The notes below the pieces were generated by a model. It was not told the DNA's origin. It was given only the letters and a program-made list of their open reading frames with translations, and searched no databases. A stretch of DNA of 64,000 bases from the NCBI RefSeq assembly GCF_014596945.1, contig NZ_JACVXB010000001.1:928314-992313 (forward strand), in the 5' to 3' direction. Below are positions 60,351-64,000 of this stretch, piece by piece. The position numbers and the translations under genes are program-made. Positions within the stretch are counted from its first letter, which is position 1, and each line of letters begins with the position of its first letter. This DNA is from Aestuariibaculum sediminum. Lineage in GTDB: Bacteria; Bacteroidota; Bacteroidia; Flavobacteriales; Flavobacteriaceae.

Positions 60351-62483
60351 ATGACAGCACTTGTTCAATATATATTATCGAATACCCAATTACCAAAGAC
60401 TTCAGTAGAAAATACTATAGCGTTACTAAATGAAGATTGTACCATACCTTTTATTTCGAGATACAGAAAAGAGCGTACCGGAAATTTAGATGAGGTTCAA
60501 ATTGGTGAAATTGTTAAGAATAAAGAACAATTTGAGGCGCTAGAAAAGCGAAAACGCAGCATTTTAAAAGCCATTGAAGAACAAGGTAGTCTAACGCCAG
60601 AACTTCGCGATACAATTGAATCTACGCAGGATTTAACAGCACTTGAAGATTTATATCTTCCGTTTAAAAGAAGTAGAAAGACTAAAGCCGATAAAGCACG
60701 GCAAAACGGACTCGAACCTTTGGCTAAAATCATCATGAGTCAAAACGCAAATGATATTGAGTCTATCGGGTTTAAATATGTTAAAGGCGATGTGCATTCG
60801 GTAGATGAAGCCTTAGAGGGCGCACGTCATATTATTTCTGAATGGATTAACGAGCGCAGCGATATTCGCAACCATATACGATACCAGATGGAGCGTAATG
60901 CCATGATTTTAACCAAAGCTGTAAAAACGAAAAAGGAGGAAGAACAGGCGCAGAAATTCAGAGATTATTTCGACTGGGAAGAAAAGTTGAGTCGTATACC
61001 GTCGCACCGTTTATTGGCGATTTTACGGGCCGAATCAGAAGGTTTTATTAAAGTAAAAATTACAATTGACGATGAACGAGCATTGGCTAAAATTGAAGAT
61101 AGGTTGATACGTTCTCGTAATGCTTGCGCTGAGCAAATTGGATTAGCTATCGCCGATGCTTATAAGCGTTTGTTGTTACCTGCATTGTCTAATGAAGCTT
61201 TGCAAATTGCCAAGGAAAAAGCCGATGAAGCTGCTATTACTGTGTTTGCAAAAAATTTAAAACAGTTGCTGTTAGGTTCGCCGTTGGGCGAAAAACGCGT
61301 TTTGGCAATCGATCCAGGCTTTAGAACAGGCTGTAAGGTGGTTTGTTTAGATGCTAAGGGCAGTTTGTTGTATAATGAAACCATTTACCCGCATCCGCCA
61401 AAAAACGACAGCTCGGGCGCTATAAAAAAAATAAGTTCACTTTGCGAGGCTTATAAAATAGAAGCTATTGCTATCGGCAACGGTACGGCGTCTCGAGAAA
61501 CAGAGGCTTTGATAAGAAAAATTCATTTTAAAAATGATATCCAGGTCTTTGTGGTAAGCGAAGCAGGAGCCAGTATATATTCGGCTTCAAAAATAGCTCG
61601 AGAAGAATTCCCCAATTATGATGTTACTGTTCGAGGTTCGGTATCGATTGGTCGTCGTTTGCAAGACCCCTTAGCCGAATTGGTAAAAATAGACGCAAAA
61701 TCTATTGGTGTTGGGCAATATCAACATGACGTTGATCAGGTGAAATTAAAGAAGGAATTAGATACAGTTGTTGAGAGTTGTGTGAATGCCGTGGGAGTAA
61801 ACATTAATACAGCAAGTATAAGTTTATTAAGTTATGTATCGGGCATTGGATCTAAGCTTGCTGAAAATATCGTTAATTATCGAAATGAACATGGCATATT
61901 TAAATCGCGTTCGGCTATTAAAAAAGTACCTCGGTTAGGAGATAAGGCGTTTCAACAAGGTGCTGCTTTTTTAAGAATAAAGGGAGCTAAAAACCCATTA
62001 GATGATTCGGCTGTACATCCTGAAAGTTACAATATAGTAGAGAAAATGGCTAAAGATTTAGGGGAAGAGATTGCTTCATTGGTAGGTAATGAAAAGGTGT
62101 TAAGTGCAATAAACTTAAATAAGTATTGCACAAGTACTATTGGCTTACCAACACTTGAGGATATTGTAAAAGAACTTAAGAAACCAGGTTTAGATATTCG
62201 TGAGCAGGCTAAGGTGTTTACATTCAATCAAAACATTAAAACAATAAACGATTTACAGGAGGGGCAGTTATTGCCTGGGATTGTTAATAATATTACCAAT
62301 TTTGGAGCTTTTGTAGATGTAGGGATAAAGGAAAGTGGCTTGATTCATATCTCAAACCTTTCTGATGGGTTTGTGAGTGATGTCAATGCGCATGTGAACT
62401 TACATCAGCAGGTTATTGTTGAGGTACTCGAAGTGGATCTTCCGCGTAAGCGTATACAATTAAAGTTGCATAAAAAAAATTAG
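60351..62483 (+). CDS. tex: RNA-binding transcriptional accessory protein Tex
   Basis: 710 residues from the ATG at 60351; an in-frame ATG further upstream at 60315 falls inside the terminator and is unlikely. Domains in order: N-terminal helical domain (FISRYRKERTGNLDEVQIGE), YqgF-like RNase H fold (VLAIDPGFRTGCKVVCLDAK), helix-hairpin-helix pair (LSYVSGIGSKLAENIVNYRN, VPRLGDKAFQQGAAF), and a C-terminal S1 domain (GIVNNITNFGAFVDVGIKES). It helps transcription and RNA handling; details differ among species. It converges with the response regulator gene (four-base overlap). Confidence 0.95.
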   Translation: MTALVQYILSNTQLPKTSVENTIALLNEDCTIPFISRYRKERTGNLDEVQIGEIVKNKEQFEALEKRKRSILKAIEEQGSLTPELRDTIESTQDLTALEDLYLPFKRSRKTKADKARQNGLEPLAKIIMSQNANDIESIGFKYVKGDVHSVDEALEGARHIISEWINERSDIRNHIRYQMERNAMILTKAVKTKKEEEQAQKFRDYFDWEEKLSRIPSHRLLAILRAESEGFIKVKITIDDERALAKIEDRLIRSRNACAEQIGLAIADAYKRLLLPALSNEALQIAKEKADEAAITVFAKNLKQLLLGSPLGEKRVLAIDPGFRTGCKVVCLDAKGSLLYNETIYPHPPKNDSSGAIKKISSLCEAYKIEAIAIGNGTASRETEALIRKIHFKNDIQVFVVSEAGASIYSASKIAREEFPNYDVTVRGSVSIGRRLQDPLAELVKIDAKSIGVGQYQHDVDQVKLKKELDTVVESCVNAVGVNINTASISLLSYVSGIGSKLAENIVNYRNEHGIFKSRSAIKKVPRLGDKAFQQGAAFLRIKGAKNPLDDSAVHPESYNIVEKMAKDLGEEIASLVGNEKVLSAINLNKYCTSTIGLPTLEDIVKELKKPGLDIREQAKVFTFNQNIKTINDLQEGQLLPGIVNNITNFGAFVDVGIKESGLIHISNLSDGFVSDVNAHVNLHQQVIVEVLEVDLPRKRIQLKLHKKN

Positions 62484-63223
62484 GTTCTTAATCGTTCAAT
62501 AAAATCTTGACGTCTATTTCTTGACACTGGAACTTTTGTGTTTCCCTGAAGAATGACATAACCTTCGTTTAAATATTTTTCAATAAAACTGAGGTTGATT
62601 AGGTGGGATTTATGTACCAGGTAAAAGTTGTTGTTTTCTAAGAGTTTATGGAAATGGCCAATACTACTGGAGCTTAATAAAGTTTTCTTTGAGGTTAAAT
62701 GAATTTTTGTATATCCAGTTTCTCCTTCGCAGTGCAAAATATTTTCGATGGTTATAAATTCTAACCCCTCAACAGATGGGATAATGATTTTCTTTTTTTG
62801 AAATGTTGTAACGCCTAAATTTTCAATAAGCTGCTTGTTTAGTTGAAGTGAGACTTTGTCCTTAATATTATTTTGTGCATAAGTTACTGCATTAACTAGG
62901 TCGGCGTTGTCAATGGGTTTTACTAAATAGCCAATAGCGCAATGTTTTATGGCTTCGATGGCATACGAATCGAATGCCGTAGCAAAAATAATTTCAAATT
63001 CGGGGTTGTTGAATTGTTTTAAAACATCAAAACCACTTAATTCTGGCATGGCAATGTCTAAAAAGACTAAATCGGGCTTTAGCGTTTTAATTAGAGCAAT
63101 GCCCTCGTTAGGGTTTTGTGTTTCGGCAATAACCTTAATATTGGGACAGAGTCGTTCTAATTTATTTTTTAAAATAGCAACAGCTTTCCGTTCATCGTCA
63201 ATAAGAATGGTTTTAATGGTCAT
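62480..63223 (-). CDS. LytTR-type response regulator
   Basis: 247 residues. The receiver domain at 1-120 has the phosphoacceptor D56 (LVFLDIAMPELSG) and the acidic pocket at D9-D10-E11 (ILIDDERKAV). The LytTR DNA-binding domain covers about 145-247 (HKSHLINLSFIEKYLNEGYV, KVPVSRNRRQDF). It is translationally coupled to the kinase gene (11-base overlap). Target genes are unknown. Confidence 0.95.
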   Translation of the reverse strand: MTIKTILIDDERKAVAILKNKLERLCPNIKVIAETQNPNEGIALIKTLKPDLVFLDIAMPELSGFDVLKQFNNPEFEIIFATAFDSYAIEAIKHCAIGYLVKPIDNADLVNAVTYAQNNIKDKVSLQLNKQLIENLGVTTFQKKKIIIPSVEGLEFITIENILHCEGETGYTKIHLTSKKTLLSSSSIGHFHKLLENNNFYLVHKSHLINLSFIEKYLNEGYVILQGNTKVPVSRNRRQDFIERLRT

Positions 63224-64000
63224 GACTTAAAGTTTTTTCTGTAAAAAAGGTTAAAATAACCTTGGTTCCGTTTGTGTTTTCAGTTTCTTGGCGATCCAAA
63301 ATAGTAAAGTCTATATGCCAGGAATTGCTTTCTTTTAGTAAGCCTAATCGCTCTTCAAGGACGTATCCAGAATGTTCAGTATGTTGTTCAAGTTTCGATT
63401 TGAAACGCTTTCTAGCGGCATTTATACCAATGCCATTGTCTATAATTTCAATTTGAAAATTTTGTGCTTCAGTTAATTTAAAATTAATCCATAATTGTCC
63501 TCTGGTTTGATTATGGAAAATACCATGGTTAATGGCGTTTTCAACCAATGGCTGTAAAATCATAGGAGGAAGAAAAAGGTCTTGCGTATCCAAATCGGAA
63601 TCGATTTGAAATTGAAAATCAAATTTATCTTCAAACCTTAATTTTTCGATTTCTAAATAGCTTTTAAGTGAATGGATTTCATTTTCTAGCGAGATGTGTT
63701 GCTTGCGAGAATACTCGAAAAAGAGACGCATTAATTTAGAAAACTGCGCTAGATAATCTTCACTTTTCTCAACATCGTTTAATTGAATATAATACTGTAT
63801 GGCATTTAAAGAATTATGTACAAAATGCGGATTCATTTGCGCGCGAAGTGCATTTAGCTGTAACTCGTATTGTCGTTTTTGGTTGGCTAGTTTGGTTTCC
63901 AGCTGTTCTTGTATTAATGTGTTTTTTTTGGACATAAATACAGAAAATAAAATCACTAGTGCCATTATTATTCCTAGAATAATAAAGACGCTGGTAATGA
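63213..64000 (-). CDS. LytS-type sensor histidine kinase, partial
   Basis: The frame stays open to the window edge, so the N-terminus is missing. A membrane segment (SVFIILGIIMALVILFSVFM) precedes a short coiled coil (EQLETKLANQKRQYELQLNA) and the His_kinase domain: phosphoacceptor region MNPHFVHNSLNAIQYYIQLN, LEIEKLRFEDKF, then the ATPase with N box PLVENAINHGI and IDNGIGINAARK. No TPR repeats are visible in the visible part. It pairs with the LytTR regulator. Confidence 0.92.
   Translation of the reverse strand, partial: ITSVFIILGIIMALVILFSVFMSKKNTLIQEQLETKLANQKRQYELQLNALRAQMNPHFVHNSLNAIQYYIQLNDVEKSEDYLAQFSKLMRLFFEYSRKQHISLENEIHSLKSYLEIEKLRFEDKFDFQFQIDSDLDTQDLFLPPMILQPLVENAINHGIFHNQTRGQLWINFKLTEAQNFQIEIIDNGIGINAARKRFKSKLEQHTEHSGYVLEERLGLLKESNSWHIDFTILDRQETENTNGTKVILTFFTEKTLSHDH

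Overview
The window is a chromosomal segment of an AT-rich Bacteroidota genome, most likely a marine member of the Flavobacteriaceae. The evidence is the gliding lipoprotein gene gldH beside a class A penicillin-binding protein, ricT with a basic tail, several Bacteroidota-type promoters (TAnnTTTG minus-7 element), ECF sigma/anti-sigma pairs, a hemC-hemD fusion and many small lipoproteins. I see no rRNA, tRNA, insertion sequence, prophage or CRISPR array. Gene order looks like core chromosome with a few small accessory patches.

Layout. 0-5 kb: start of asd, mscL, tdk-alr, a conserved unknown gene with rsmI, a HopJ-family gene and a uracil-DNA glycosylase-like gene. 5-9.4 kb: an ECF sigma operon (small lipoprotein, sigma factor, membrane protein that joins an anti-sigma-like N-terminus to an outer-membrane-barrel-like C-terminus), recA, and a 646-base gap holding a broken lipoprotein gene and a candidate small RNA. 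9.4-12 kb: trhO, trhP and a ferredoxin, an operon for tRNA wobble-uridine hydroxylation. 12-16.6 kb: ricT, gldH, PBP1A. 16.7-24.9 kb: a two-subunit 3-oxoacid CoA-transferase, a fused peptide ABC ATPase, exonuclease, two serine hydrolases (one interrupted by a stop codon), ogt and a CNNM/CBS protein. 24.9-41 kb: a large tetrapyrrole cluster (hemB, hemF, hemE, hemCD, hemA on the minus strand; hemH and hemJ on the plus strand), split by an AraC-type regulator and containing a TrkH/TrkA potassium uptake pair. 41-50.5 kb: histidine kinase, enoyl-CoA hydratase, two tandem secreted paralogues with the remnant of a third, an AraC regulator, HD hydrolase, acyl-ACP desaturase, plsC, small lipoproteins, bacilliredoxin. 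50.6-55 kb: a TerB/DnaJ protein and a second ECF sigma factor with a very large TonB-domain membrane partner. 55-64 kb: LD-carboxypeptidase, metG, a Cys-rich small protein, lipocalin-like and OmpA-like envelope proteins, tex and a LytTR two-component pair.

The most interesting signal is a repeated promoter-like motif, GCAACC, 14 bases, then GCATC or a close variant, found at five intergenic sites. One lies upstream of the ECF sigma operon itself. Two precede other small lipoprotein genes, one precedes a decayed lipoprotein gene, and one precedes a short two-hairpin transcript unit that ends in a strong terminator. I infer an autoregulated envelope regulon with a possible small RNA arm. Other points are the trhO-trhP-ferredoxin operon, the heme cluster that has every step from glutamyl-tRNA to protoheme except hemL, and several promoters whose minus-7 element ends four bases before the ATG, which predicts leaderless mRNAs.
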